Source: Methanomicrobium mobile BP (GTDB taxonomy: Archaea > Halobacteriota > Methanomicrobia > Methanomicrobiales > Methanomicrobiaceae). From it: a DNA stretch of 64,000 nt. Position numbers and translations under genes: made by a program. Of the stretch, positions 8,728-17,000 are shown in pieces. The DNA is taken from the NCBI RefSeq assembly GCF_000711215.1, contig NZ_JOMF01000008.1, positions 91,559-155,558 on the forward strand, read 5' to 3'. Under the pieces are notes generated by a model. That model made no database searches, was not told the origin of the DNA, and worked only from the letters and a program-made list of their open reading frames with translations. The first letter of the stretch is position 1. Every line of letters starts with the position of its first letter.

Positions 8728-8758
8728 ATAAACCATATAATGCTATATGTAAGCGATG
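8728..8758 (+). promoter_or_regulatory. Shared 31-bp upstream element, copy 2
   Basis: This is the reverse complement of 4943-4973 with one mismatch. It reads ATAAACC-N4-AATGCTATA in the sense of the phosphohexomutase gene and ends 186 bases before its start. The rest of 8617-8944 has no convincing gene: an open frame from ATG 8686 has a good AGGAG but runs out of frame into the mutase gene. Confidence 0.55.
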
Positions 8759-8944
8759 CCGAAATACGCAATTTTTTGCTTCTTTCAGGGAGATCATGTA
8801 AACCGAAATGTATACCGAATGAAACTGAATGTAAAACTGAAATGCCAAACAGACCCCCGCATTGCAACCATGCGGAAAAGCAACAAAATATCATGCATCA
8901 TGCACAAATAATGAAAGAATATCAAAGCAGAACAGGTTACGGCT

Positions 8945-10306
8945 ATGTCAGCAGAAGAACCAAAAAAACAGTTATTCGGAACCAACGGCGTCCGCGGCGT
9001 CATCGGGGAATCGATGAACCCGACACTTGCAATGAAGATAGGTCTCTCACTGGGCACAATACGCAAAGGAAAGTTGGCGGTCGGCATGGACACGAGAACA
9101 TCTGGACCTGCGCTCATCAACGCGGTAAAAGCAGGTATTCTTGCCGCCGGCTGCGACGTTGTCGATCTGGGTGTCCTTCCGACCCCCGCACTGCAATATA
9201 TAATAAAGAAGTATTACGACGGCGGCGCCATGATCACGGCATCGCACAACCCTCCCGAGTATAACGGCATTAAAATCATCGATGCCGACGGAACCGAGAT
9301 GGACGATGCCTCGACGATAGAACTCGAAAAAGTTCTCTTCTCCGAATCCTACACGGTCCGCGACTGGAAAAACGTCGGCACGGAAAGCTCCGCTCACGAA
9401 AGAATCAATGAGTACATCGACGGCATTGTGGCGCAGTTTCCCAAGGCCGACAAAGAATACGTCATAGCCGCAGACCCGGGAAGCGGACCGGCATGCCTGA
9501 CAACTCCCGTAATACTCACAAAACTCGGCTGCAAAGTCCACACCGTCAACGGAAACTGCGACGGAAGATTCCCGGGAAGACTCCCCGAGCCCTCGGCGGA
9601 AGGACTTAAAGCGCTCTCCGAACTCGTTGTCTCCACCGGCGCCGAATTCGGTATCGCTCACGACGGCGATGCCGACAGGGCAGTCTTCGTCGACGACAAA
9701 GGCGAATATGTCGAGGAGAACGAAGAATTCGCCCTTATGCTCATGTATCTGGCAAAGAACAGAAAGGATAAAAGAGAAGGCGTTGTCGTAACGCCGGTGA
9801 GCACATCCTTCATTGCGGAGGCGGTTGCCAAACAGATAAACTGTAAAATGGTTTATACAAAGGTCGGCAGCATATATGTAGCCAGAAAGATGCTTGAACT
9901 TGAGGAAAAAGGAGAGAATGTCGTCTTCGGCGGCGAAGGCAACGGCGGTCTGATATATCCGAACCACCAGCACTGCCGCGACGGCGGAATGTCGGCTGCG
10001 GCAATGCTTGCACTCATATCATCCGAGGGCAAGAAACTCTCCGAACTCCGAAAGGAACTCCCGCCGCGTCACATGCTCCGCGAGAAGATATACACGAAGA
10101 ATGCGGCGGAAGTCCTGAAGAAGACCGAGGAGGCATTCGCCGGCGACAGACTCGACAAGACCGACGGAATCAGAATAAACCGCGACGGAATGTGGGCACT
10201 CATCCGTCCCTCGGGCACCGAACCCTTCATGAGACTCTTTGTCGAGGCAAAGACAAAAGAAGAAGCCGAAAAGTTCTGCAACGAGATAAAAAGCAGGATT
10301 GAATAA
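8945..10306 (+). CDS. glmM: Phosphoglucosamine mutase / phosphomannomutase family enzyme
   Basis: This alpha-D-phosphohexomutase has 453 residues, the family's normal length. It interconverts hexose 1- and 6-phosphates for nucleotide-sugar synthesis. The four family signatures are present: catalytic serine loop TASHNPPEYNG (Ser100), metal loop DGDADRAVF, sugar loop GGEGNGGLIYP and phosphate loop RPSGTEPFMR. The start FGTNGVRG fits archaeal GlmM, but GlmM and ManB cannot be separated reliably by eye. ManC at 27096-28466 would use mannose-1-phosphate from such an enzyme. The gene stands alone with a long upstream region, and ends inside an 8-bp tandem repeat. Confidence 0.9.
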   Translation: MSAEEPKKQLFGTNGVRGVIGESMNPTLAMKIGLSLGTIRKGKLAVGMDTRTSGPALINAVKAGILAAGCDVVDLGVLPTPALQYIIKKYYDGGAMITASHNPPEYNGIKIIDADGTEMDDASTIELEKVLFSESYTVRDWKNVGTESSAHERINEYIDGIVAQFPKADKEYVIAADPGSGPACLTTPVILTKLGCKVHTVNGNCDGRFPGRLPEPSAEGLKALSELVVSTGAEFGIAHDGDADRAVFVDDKGEYVEENEEFALMLMYLAKNRKDKREGVVVTPVSTSFIAEAVAKQINCKMVYTKVGSIYVARKMLELEEKGENVVFGGEGNGGLIYPNHQHCRDGGMSAAAMLALISSEGKKLSELRKELPPRHMLREKIYTKNAAEVLKKTEEAFAGDRLDKTDGIRINRDGMWALIRPSGTEPFMRLFVEAKTKEEAEKFCNEIKSRIE

Positions 10307-10345
10307 TTGAATGATTGAATAATTGAATAATTAAATTATTGAAAA
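10298..10345. repeat. 8-bp tandem repeat, six units
   Basis: Six consecutive units of ATTGAATA or close variants. The first unit overlaps the last codons of the mutase gene. It sits between convergent genes. Confidence 0.8.
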
Positions 10346-10367
10346 TTTGATTGAGTAAATAATCTAT

Positions 10368-11231
10368 TCACTCATTTTTGAATAAATCGCGGGCATTAAA
10401 GAAATATTCGAGTGCATAGCCGCGATAATTCTCAAAGTTCTTCTCGGCAGTCTCGCGGATGAGATTGTCTATCTTCTCGTCACTGACGCCGAAATATGTG
10501 CCCTTAAGGTAAATCTTCAGGAATATGTCGCGGATATGCGCATCCACCGGAAAAGCCTCATAACGTTTCTGCGAAAGGAGCAGTATCCACTCGGCAACGC
10601 GGTGCTTCACACCTTTGAACTCCTTAAGCCGGTTAACCGCATCGTCATACGGAAGCTTCGACAGCTCATCCTCCCAGCCAGGATTCTCCAGAATTCTCTC
10701 CGAAGCAAGCATGATATTATCGGCGAAATATCCTATATTGCAGGACTTGAGAGCCGGCAACCCCGCATCGACAATATCCTGCGGACGCGGAATCGTATGG
10801 AATTCCCTGCCGTCAAAGTCGATCTTCTCCCCCAGTTTCGCGGAAATTCTGGTAATGCGGTCGGTAACACCCTTTGTCCTTATCCTGTTGACCGTCATCT
10901 GAAAGATGAGACATTCCCATGTATCCTGATTAACAAGCCTGAGTCCGTAATTCTTCTCAACCGCCTCACGCCCGAATATATCCCTTGTCATGACATCGTA
11001 TACTTTATTCAGGTCGAAATCAAGGCAGAAATAATCACGGATAATATCCGCATCGACGCCGGCGAAGGTCAAAACATTGTCGTCCTGTTTTATTTTGAAA
11101 ACGGAATCGCGAACCGTGCAATACCACCAGTCACCTTCTTTGAAGCATCTCGGCACCTGTCCGCATGACAATGTCTTGTCAAGAGAAAACGGTTGAGAAC
11201 CACTCAATTCAATAGAATCAAACTCAGGCAT
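10368..11231 (-). CDS. ogg: 8-oxoguanine DNA glycosylase (Ogg1 family), catalytic Lys replaced
   Basis: This 287-residue protein has the OGG N-terminal domain (about 1-100) followed by the HhH-GPD glycosylase fold. The helix-hairpin-helix reads LKEFKGVKHRVAEW and the catalytic Asp is kept in FPVDAH (Asp230). In Ogg1 the nucleophilic Lys sits in GVGTKVAD; here that position is Arg211 (GVKHRVAE), confirmed by the codon CGC. A Lys lies two residues earlier (Lys209). The enzyme may therefore be a glycosylase without lyase activity, use a shifted Lys, or be inactive. The substrate 8-oxoG is inferred from the family. ATG 11231 was chosen over an adjacent TTG. It converges with the upstream mutase gene. 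Confidence 0.85.
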   Translation of the reverse strand: MPEFDSIELSGSQPFSLDKTLSCGQVPRCFKEGDWWYCTVRDSVFKIKQDDNVLTFAGVDADIIRDYFCLDFDLNKVYDVMTRDIFGREAVEKNYGLRLVNQDTWECLIFQMTVNRIRTKGVTDRITRISAKLGEKIDFDGREFHTIPRPQDIVDAGLPALKSCNIGYFADNIMLASERILENPGWEDELSKLPYDDAVNRLKEFKGVKHRVAEWILLLSQKRYEAFPVDAHIRDIFLKIYLKGTYFGVSDEKIDNLIRETAEKNFENYRGYALEYFFNARDLFKNE

Positions 11232-11396
11232 CAATCATTTATTGGCATTGAATATAAAAAAGGGTATCCATAGTTTTTTTGGGCTGACTTATATTAATTT
11301 TCTGCCCGACTTAAAAGAAAAAGGGCGCAGCTTAAGATTTTACTGAAAATTTTATAGAATGTTAATACAAAATCAACCAAATTTTATTTTTTACAA

Positions 11397-11414
11397 ATAA
11401 TGTGTACACATTAT
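11397..11414. promoter_or_regulatory. Perfect 18-bp palindrome, candidate metal-regulator operator
   Basis: ATAATGTGT followed by ACACATTAT, 23 bases upstream of the cbiM TATA box. The position and symmetry suggest a dimeric regulator of metal uptake. The regulator and the metal are unknown. Confidence 0.6.
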
Positions 11415-11437
11415 GAAAAAGAGTAATATTCAGTAAT

Positions 11438-11450
11438 ACTTATATTAAAA
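11438..11450 (+). promoter_or_regulatory. TATA box of the cbi transporter operon
   Basis: ACTTATATTAAAA, about 35 bases before ATG 11481. A GGTGA Shine-Dalgarno lies six bases before the start codon. Confidence 0.5.
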
Positions 11451-11480
11451 AAAGTCATAAACTATCTTTGGTGACAATAC

Positions 11481-12116
11481 ATGCACATACCTGATGCATT
11501 TATTCCGCTGCCCCAGGCAGCGATATACTGGATTATTGCGTTGATCTTTGTCGCACTGGCACTGAGATGGGCAAGAAACGAGTTAAGTGAAGAGAAAATA
11601 CCTTTGATTGCGGTTCTCGCCGCAGGCATATTCGCCATTCAGGCATTTAATCTTCCTGTCGGCATGGGAACATCCGGACATCTTGTGGGAGGCGCACTTG
11701 CCGCAATAGTCCTCGGTTCGCCGTTTGCGGCAGTATTCATCCTTACGATAGTTCTCATAATCCAGGGAGTCGTCTTCGGAGACGGCGGTATCACAACCAT
11801 GGGTGCAAACATCATCAACATGGGTGTAATCGGCGGATTTGTGGGATACTACTCATACCACGGAATCAAGTCGGCAATCAAGAACAAATTCATCCCCGCA
11901 GCAATCGCGGCATGGCTCGGATGCTTCATAGCGGCAGTAGTCTGTGCGATTGAGATGTTCATTGCCGGCACATTCCCGCTCGTGCCCGGAATCATAGCAA
12001 TGGGTACATACCATGCAGCCATCGGTATCATTGAAGGTGTGATTACGGCAGGTGCGATATATCTGATATACAGCACAAGACCCGATCTGATTGAACTTGA
12101 CAAGGGTGATGCATAA
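11481..12116 (+). CDS. cbiM: CbiM, substrate-binding membrane subunit of ECF Co/Ni transporter
   Basis: CbiM is the integral membrane S-component of energy-coupling-factor transporters for cobalt (or nickel). The protein has 211 residues and about six or seven hydrophobic segments. The N-terminus Met-His-Ile-Pro-Asp is diagnostic: the free N-terminus and His2 bind the metal in this family. GTSGHLVGG, containing a further conserved His, follows at about residue 55-63. Cobalt is needed for the corrinoids of methanogenesis and nickel for F430; sequence alone does not decide which is carried. It starts a four-gene operon; its stop TAA overlaps the next ATG by one base. Confidence 0.9.
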   Translation: MHIPDAFIPLPQAAIYWIIALIFVALALRWARNELSEEKIPLIAVLAAGIFAIQAFNLPVGMGTSGHLVGGALAAIVLGSPFAAVFILTIVLIIQGVVFGDGGITTMGANIINMGVIGGFVGYYSYHGIKSAIKNKFIPAAIAAWLGCFIAAVVCAIEMFIAGTFPLVPGIIAMGTYHAAIGIIEGVITAGAIYLIYSTRPDLIELDKGDA

Positions 12117-12475
12117 TGACAGACGCAAAGAACACTAACGGCGCAAAGATGAACGACGCGACCTTCATTGCAATAGGTCTCGTAATCGCGCTCATAATCG
12201 GCGTTGCCGCAGTATTCCTGGCATCGGGAGATCCCGACGGACTGGAGAGTGCTTCCTTATACGTACAGGGAGAGAAAGATCTCACAAGCGATGCGCCCGA
12301 AGACGCCGACCCTGAAGCCGTCGGTCTCGGAACATTCGAGTACAGCTCACCCTTCCCCGACTATTCATGGGAAGATCTGGGAAAGATGGGTGACATAATA
12401 GCGCTGGTTCTCGGAATCGTCATCGTCTTTGTCCTTATATTCGGCGTTTCACGCATTATAAAGATAAAGGCATAA
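12116..12475 (+). CDS. PDGLE-domain protein, CbiN-like component of the Co/Ni transporter
   Basis: A 119-residue protein with two membrane segments (about 14-37 and 90-113) and an exoplasmic loop beginning GDPDGLE, the hallmark of PDGLE-domain proteins that stand in for CbiN beside CbiM. CbiN-type subunits promote metal loading of CbiM. It overlaps cbiM by one base (TAATG) and precedes cbiO. A later in-frame ATG at 12149 is possible but lacks support. Confidence 0.85.
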   Translation: MTDAKNTNGAKMNDATFIAIGLVIALIIGVAAVFLASGDPDGLESASLYVQGEKDLTSDAPEDADPEAVGLGTFEYSSPFPDYSWEDLGKMGDIIALVLGIVIVFVLIFGVSRIIKIKA

Positions 12476-12505
12476 ATATAATCATTAAAAACTTTTTTTA
12501 CACTC

Positions 12506-13336
12506 ATGCACCTGATAGAAACACGCGACCTCACACACTGCTACAACGGGACCATCGAAGCACTGAAAGGTGTCAACTTCATTGCCGGCAGAAAACAGCG
12601 TATTGCTCTGATAGGGGCTAACGGTGCAGGTAAAAGCACACTGTTCAAGCACTTCAACGGCATCCTGAAACCTTCATCGGGAGAGGTGCTTGTTCACGGA
12701 GAACACATCACAAAATCCAATTTAAAAGAGATAAGAAAAAGTGTGGGCATTGTCTTTCAGAACTCCGACGATCAGGTCTTCTCACCCACGGTCGGGCAGG
12801 ATATCGCATTCGGACCTACAAATCTGGGGCTGGATGCGGATACCGTCGAACACCGCGTAAGCGAGGTCTCAAGACTCCTTGACATAGAGCATCTGAGAGA
12901 CCGTCCGCCCCACCACTTAAGCGGCGGAGAGAAGAAACGGGTCGCAATCGCGGGCGTTCTCGCAATGGAACCGCAGGTCCTTGTTCTGGATGAACCTACA
13001 GCGGGTCTTGACCCGAAAGGCGTCGCGGACTTAACCGCATTCGTCAACCGTCTTCCCGAGGAATACGGCATGACCGTCATTTTTTCGACACATCATACCG
13101 AGCTTGTCGCCGAGATTGCCGACTACATCTATGTCATGGACAAAGGCAGGATTGTGGCGCAGGGAACGGTCGACGAGATATTCGTGCAGCAGGAGATGCT
13201 CGCATCACTGAGGCTCGATGTCCCGATACTGCCGCGGCTCATAAAATCGCTTCGTGACAACGGCATAGATATCGATATGGCTTTTGACTACGAAAGCGCC
13301 GAGAACGCATTCTTAAAGGCGTTTAGAAAACTCTGA
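12506..13336 (+). CDS. cbiO: CbiO, ATPase of ECF Co/Ni transporter
   Basis: The energy-coupling ATPase, 276 residues. Walker A GANGAGKST (37-45), Q-loop (VFQNSDDQVFS), signature LSGGEKKR, Walker B VLVLDEPTAGLD and the H-loop STHH are all intact. The VFQNSDDQ Q-loop is typical of ECF ATPases. The last 40 residues extend beyond the ABC core. It lies 30 bp after the PDGLE gene. Confidence 0.95.
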   Translation: MHLIETRDLTHCYNGTIEALKGVNFIAGRKQRIALIGANGAGKSTLFKHFNGILKPSSGEVLVHGEHITKSNLKEIRKSVGIVFQNSDDQVFSPTVGQDIAFGPTNLGLDADTVEHRVSEVSRLLDIEHLRDRPPHHLSGGEKKRVAIAGVLAMEPQVLVLDEPTAGLDPKGVADLTAFVNRLPEEYGMTVIFSTHHTELVAEIADYIYVMDKGRIVAQGTVDEIFVQQEMLASLRLDVPILPRLIKSLRDNGIDIDMAFDYESAENAFLKAFRKL

Positions 13337-13363
13337 CATCGGATCGGAGAGCCGGTCGGAAAT

Positions 13364-14215
13364 ATGATTGAAGAACTGCAGAACATAGAACGCCAGGCGA
13401 TGGGTAACAGCCGGGTCCACAGGCTTGATGCCCGAACAAAGATTATTCTGGCATTTGCGGCAATCATAGCAATGGTCGCATACCCTTATTCGAAGGATGT
13501 CATTGTCCCGGGCATGCTTCTGTTTGCGTTCTTCTCCGTTCTCTGGGCATTCTCGGGTCTTTCGGTTCTCGCATATCTCAAACGCCTCATACTTATCCTG
13601 CCCTTCGGCATATTCATCATAATATTTCAGATCTTCTTCGAGAACAGCAGATACGATACCTTTACGTCAATACTGGATCTGCCTCTCGGCATTCACGTAT
13701 ATGCGGAATCCGTGGAGTTTGCCTCGATTCTGCTCATAAAGTTCATAGTCTGCATATCGTTCATAATCCTCCTCTCATCGACAACCACAATGCAGGATAT
13801 GCTTGCGGGCGCAAAAAGGCTCGGAATGCCCTCGGAGTTTGTTCTTATCATCGGACTCATGATAAGGTATCTCTTCGTATTTGCCGAGATGTACGGTAAA
13901 GTCATAAATGTCTTCGAAGTAAAGTTCTTCAACGCATTCGACACGAATCTTCCCTACAAATACAGGCTCAGAACGCTTGCCTACGCAATCGGCACGCTCT
14001 TCATCAGGTCATACGAGCAGGGCGAAAGGACATATATCAGTATGCTCTGCCGCGGATACAGCAGGGATTCCTTCCTCAGGATTGAAAAGAAGAAGATTCA
14101 GGGAAAAGAACTCGGTTTCCTTATCTTCGGCATAATTTTTATTGTCGCAGGCGTTACCGTGCCCTACCTTATATTTGACCTTGGACTAATTCCATCCGTT
14201 TCCATGCAGTTCTGA
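13364..14215 (+). CDS. cbiQ: CbiQ, transmembrane coupling protein of ECF Co/Ni transporter
   Basis: The T-component that joins CbiM to CbiO, 283 residues with about six membrane segments. The cytoplasmic coupling region SYEQGERTYISMLCRGYS (about 221-238) carries the ArgGly motif contacting the ATPase. Immediately before it, LPYKYRLRTLAYAIGTLF matches family sequence. It is the last gene of the operon and converges on mntP. Confidence 0.92.
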   Translation: MIEELQNIERQAMGNSRVHRLDARTKIILAFAAIIAMVAYPYSKDVIVPGMLLFAFFSVLWAFSGLSVLAYLKRLILILPFGIFIIIFQIFFENSRYDTFTSILDLPLGIHVYAESVEFASILLIKFIVCISFIILLSSTTTMQDMLAGAKRLGMPSEFVLIIGLMIRYLFVFAEMYGKVINVFEVKFFNAFDTNLPYKYRLRTLAYAIGTLFIRSYEQGERTYISMLCRGYSRDSFLRIEKKKIQGKELGFLIFGIIFIVAGVTVPYLIFDLGLIPSVSMQF

Positions 14216-14236
14216 CGGACTGCAACAATTGAAAAA

Positions 14237-14803
14237 TCAGATTCCCGCCGTTATATTCTCGAGGAGTATCTTGAGACCGACAAGAATCAGTATGACTCCG
14301 CCCAGTATCTCGGCTTTGTTCCGCGACTTTTCACCGATTTTATCGCCGAGGTAAAGACCCGCGAACGAGAAGGCAAAGGTCGTGATGCCTATGATGATCG
14401 CCGGTATCATAATCGGCTCTTCGAGAATCGCAAAGGAGATGCCGACGGCAAGCGCATCGATGCTTGTGGCAACGGCGAGAAGAAGAATCACGAACGGCTT
14501 TGTAAAATCCTGCGGTATCCCGTCGGTGTCGTCTTTAAGACCTTCTCTTATCATGCCGACGCCGATGAGCAACAGAAGAATAAACGCCGCAAAATGAGCG
14601 TATCCGAGAATCAGCATTGCGAAAAACGTTCCCGCATACCAGCCGATAAGCGGCATAATCGCCTGAAAAAAGCCGAACGCCGATGCCAGAACGGCGGCGG
14701 TCTTCAGCTTATCTTTAAGCGTCAGAGTGCCCGCAGACACCGAGACCGCGAAAGCATCCATAGAGAGACCAACGGCGATTGCAAAAATTCCAAACAGATT
14801 CAT
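14237..14803 (-). CDS. mntP: MntP-family manganese exporter
   Basis: A 188-residue inner-membrane protein with six hydrophobic helices in two similar halves. Each half has the metal-site motif: GLSMDAFAVS near residue 13-22 and ATSIDALAVG near 116-125. In bacteria MntP exports Mn2+. Its place next to a metal importer may be coincidental, as the genes converge. Confidence 0.9.
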   Translation of the reverse strand: MNLFGIFAIAVGLSMDAFAVSVSAGTLTLKDKLKTAAVLASAFGFFQAIMPLIGWYAGTFFAMLILGYAHFAAFILLLLIGVGMIREGLKDDTDGIPQDFTKPFVILLLAVATSIDALAVGISFAILEEPIMIPAIIIGITTFAFSFAGLYLGDKIGEKSRNKAEILGGVILILVGLKILLENITAGI

Positions 14804-14838
14804 AAGACAACAATCGGACTGTTTTAGAGCACAACTAA

Positions 14839-14911
14839 ACTACGGAAACACTGCGGAAATTCCGGAAATACTACAGACATACTCCGGAAATACTACGTAA
14901 ATGCTACAGTA
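14839..14911. repeat. Degenerate repeats of TCCGGAAATACTAC
   Basis: CGGAAA recurs four times with variants of ATACTAC between, including two near-identical copies of TCCGGAAATACTAC about 22 bp apart. It lies upstream of mntP and downstream of the DUF1894 gene. Confidence 0.6.
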
Positions 14912-14944
14912 ATCCAACGGCAACGCAGCGGCAAAAAAAGAAGA

Positions 14945-15226
14945 TTACTTCTTGAAGTTCTCTTTTCTGATGCGGGTTGCCTCTTCTTCGTCCTCGACAC
15001 TTACCAGAAACGTACCGTGGCACGGTTTTGTGAACGGGAAAATTATGGTATTTCCTTCGATGGCAAGCGAGATCGGCGGAACGCCGATGATGTGAACGTC
15101 AAATATCTTATATCCGGGCGCAACCGTGTATAGCTCCTTAAAATTCTTCTTAAGATACTCTCTGCACTCCGCAAAACTTGTCTGGCGCAGAATAATCTCA
15201 TACGGCAGTTTATCTAAGCATCCCAT
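14945..15226 (-). CDS. DUF1894 protein (methanogen-specific family)
   Basis: A 93-residue protein starting MGCLDKLPYEIILRQTSF, the characteristic N-terminus of DUF1894, a family I know only from methanogens. No catalytic motif is evident. The start codon lies inside the end of the DUF1890 gene (13-base overlap), so the two are translationally coupled. It closes an operon that begins with ubiX. Function unknown. Confidence 0.85.
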   Translation of the reverse strand: MGCLDKLPYEIILRQTSFAECREYLKKNFKELYTVAPGYKIFDVHIIGVPPISLAIEGNTIIFPFTKPCHGTFLVSVEDEEEATRIRKENFKK

Positions 15227-15708
15227 TTTAACACCCTGTTAATTGCACTTATGAGCGGTTTCGGATTATGCGCCGCGACAGCCGTTATCTTCTCGCATTC
15301 GAAATCAATCATATCGCTCATCTTCTCGGCATCGCTTCCGAATATCACGGGATAAACGACTCCGTCGAGCAGCGAATGCATGGTCGCGGCATAGGAAACG
15401 CCCGCATCATTGTGTATGAAGACAAAACACGTCGGATACGATTCTTTCTTCTCGGCAACCTGATCGATAACCGTGTCGAGATCTTTTATCTCGTCGATAT
15501 AGTGACCGTCGATATCGCCGTATTTTATCAGCAGACGTGCCGCCGGTGTCCCCGCGATTACCGTCCCGATACCTGCTTTCTTTAAGCGTCCCGCGATGTA
15601 AAGGACGGCTGTTGTCTGTATCGGCACCTGCGGACATCCCAGAACCAGAAGTGCCTTATCTGCCTTATCCGCCTTCTCGTTATTATTGCCGGTTTCCGAA
15701 TTTTCCAT
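15214..15708 (-). CDS. DUF1890 protein (methanogen-specific family)
   Basis: A 164-residue protein. After a polar tail (1-18) comes LLVLGCPQVPIQT, then alternating strands and helices including AGTPAARLLIKYGDIDGHY and CFVFIHNDAGVSYAATMHSLL. This is the DUF1890 pattern, resembling the cobalamin-binding-like Rossmann fold in layout, but without an obvious ligand motif. It is coupled to the DUF1894 gene. Both follow the mevalonate-pathway genes in one operon, so a link with isoprenoid or methanogenesis metabolism is possible but unproven. Confidence 0.85.
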   Translation of the reverse strand: MENSETGNNNEKADKADKALLVLGCPQVPIQTTAVLYIAGRLKKAGIGTVIAGTPAARLLIKYGDIDGHYIDEIKDLDTVIDQVAEKKESYPTCFVFIHNDAGVSYAATMHSLLDGVVYPVIFGSDAEKMSDMIDFECEKITAVAAHNPKPLISAINRVLKWDA

Positions 15709-15759
15709 AAAATCACCAGATATGTCTATTAATTGATGGTCGTAACTGATCCATGATAA

Positions 15760-16917
15760 TTATTTTGTCGCCGCATCGACACATTCTTCGGTAGTGCCGA
15801 TTCTGACATTGCAGCCGCACATATTGGGAACATATGCAAATGCCTTTCCGGAATTGACCATCACGGTATCGAACTTATCCATTGCCGGCGAGACCACGAT
15901 GCAGGTATCCTCGACGACCTTTGCGCCGCTCTTCTCGATTTTGGCGACATACTCGGGATTTGCGGACTTAACGCCCTTTGCCGCGAAGACATAGAATGTC
16001 TTGGTTACCTTCTTTCCGTCCAGAAGTTCGGCAAGCTTTGCCAGCTCGTCGGGCGAGCAGTGCGGACAGCCGACCGCAACGGCATCGACATCGACCTCTT
16101 TGAAGAGTTCGTCGATATCGGACTTCTCGATTGTAATGGTCTCGGACGGAACCGCCTTGAAAGTCGGCAGTCTTGTCTCGGGGGTTATGCCTTTGACATG
16201 ATAGAGCGCAACCGCGCCGGATGCCGCCATTGCCGCGCCCATCGCCTTTAACTGATCGCGTGACGGGCGGATATTCGTGAAGAGCGGAATCCTGTTGCCG
16301 ACAAGCTTACCCGCAAGATATCCGACGGCGCCGAAATGATTCGCATACTTTGCGCCTGCCTCGACCTCAACGGCGACCTGCGGCATTCTGTTCTCAAATA
16401 GGTGAAGACCGTAATTCGGGGTCTTTCCTATCATTGCCGCAGCAAGCGCCGAAGGACCGCCTTCGCGGTTTGTCCTTGCGCCGAGCACCGAATTCGCGTA
16501 TGAGACCGCGGATGACTCCGACCATGCCAGATGATCTCCGTAGTTTGTGATATTCAGATAATACGGAGTGCATGTGCATTCAAGCCTGATTCCAAGGCGC
16601 TTGTATGCCGCGATAACCTCGTTCTGACTGTCGGCGAAATCCTTCGGAATACCGATATCCTGCCAGTTCTCACGCGGCATTCCGATGGGATTCAAGACCG
16701 AGGGCACGGCAACCTTTGCGTCAAGATTGCTCAGCCATTCCAGACCCCATTTGCCGATTGTCTTGTATGACGCTCCGCTTATCTGCGCCGAGGTAATCGG
16801 CACAAGACTCTCGGCACCGAATACCTTGCCGAGCGCCACAAGAATTTCCATCATTTTCTGACGTGTCTCACCGTATTCGCCGGCAAGAATCATCTCATCT
16901 TCTTTGTCAAGATTCAT
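15760..16917 (-). CDS. Aconitase X large subunit, probable phosphomevalonate dehydratase large subunit
   Basis: A 385-residue aconitase X catalytic domain. In archaea this protein, with a small DUF126 subunit, dehydrates mevalonate 5-phosphate to trans-anhydromevalonate 5-phosphate in the modified mevalonate pathway. Supporting motifs: LNKEDE-like start, SAQISGASYKTIG, ECTCTPYYL, GARTNREGGPSALAAA, AVGCPHCSPDEL and C-terminal NMCGCNVRIGTTEEC. The cysteines in these segments are candidate Fe-S ligands. The decarboxylase and UbiX that complete the branch are encoded just upstream in the same operon, which makes this role much likelier than a proline-type aconitase X. The small subunit was not found in this window. 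Confidence 0.88.
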   Translation of the reverse strand: MNLDKEDEMILAGEYGETRQKMMEILVALGKVFGAESLVPITSAQISGASYKTIGKWGLEWLSNLDAKVAVPSVLNPIGMPRENWQDIGIPKDFADSQNEVIAAYKRLGIRLECTCTPYYLNITNYGDHLAWSESSAVSYANSVLGARTNREGGPSALAAAMIGKTPNYGLHLFENRMPQVAVEVEAGAKYANHFGAVGYLAGKLVGNRIPLFTNIRPSRDQLKAMGAAMAASGAVALYHVKGITPETRLPTFKAVPSETITIEKSDIDELFKEVDVDAVAVGCPHCSPDELAKLAELLDGKKVTKTFYVFAAKGVKSANPEYVAKIEKSGAKVVEDTCIVVSPAMDKFDTVMVNSGKAFAYVPNMCGCNVRIGTTEECVDAATK

Positions 16918-17000
16918 CTTTTACTCCTTTTTCCTCATTTATCCGATATATCCGCAATTTTCTATCGCAATTTTAACAATTATCCTCAGTCACGCGGTTT

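Noticed and set aside
8686..9264. Open frame with a good AGGAG before ATG, upstream of glmM
   Set aside because: It runs 320 bases into glmM in another frame and has AT-rich, unstructured sequence. The ribosome-like site is probably chance.
9047..9973. A 308-codon minus-strand open frame over glmM
   Set aside because: Antisense to all four glmM signatures; no recognisable protein.
11235..11480. Possible cobalamin riboswitch before cbiM
   Set aside because: The space between TATA box and start codon is too short for a riboswitch, and no conserved B12-box-like sequence was seen.
15407..15637. Overlapping alternative frames in the DUF1890 gene suggesting a frameshift
   Set aside because: The DUF1890 frame is continuous from start to stop and matches the family throughout.
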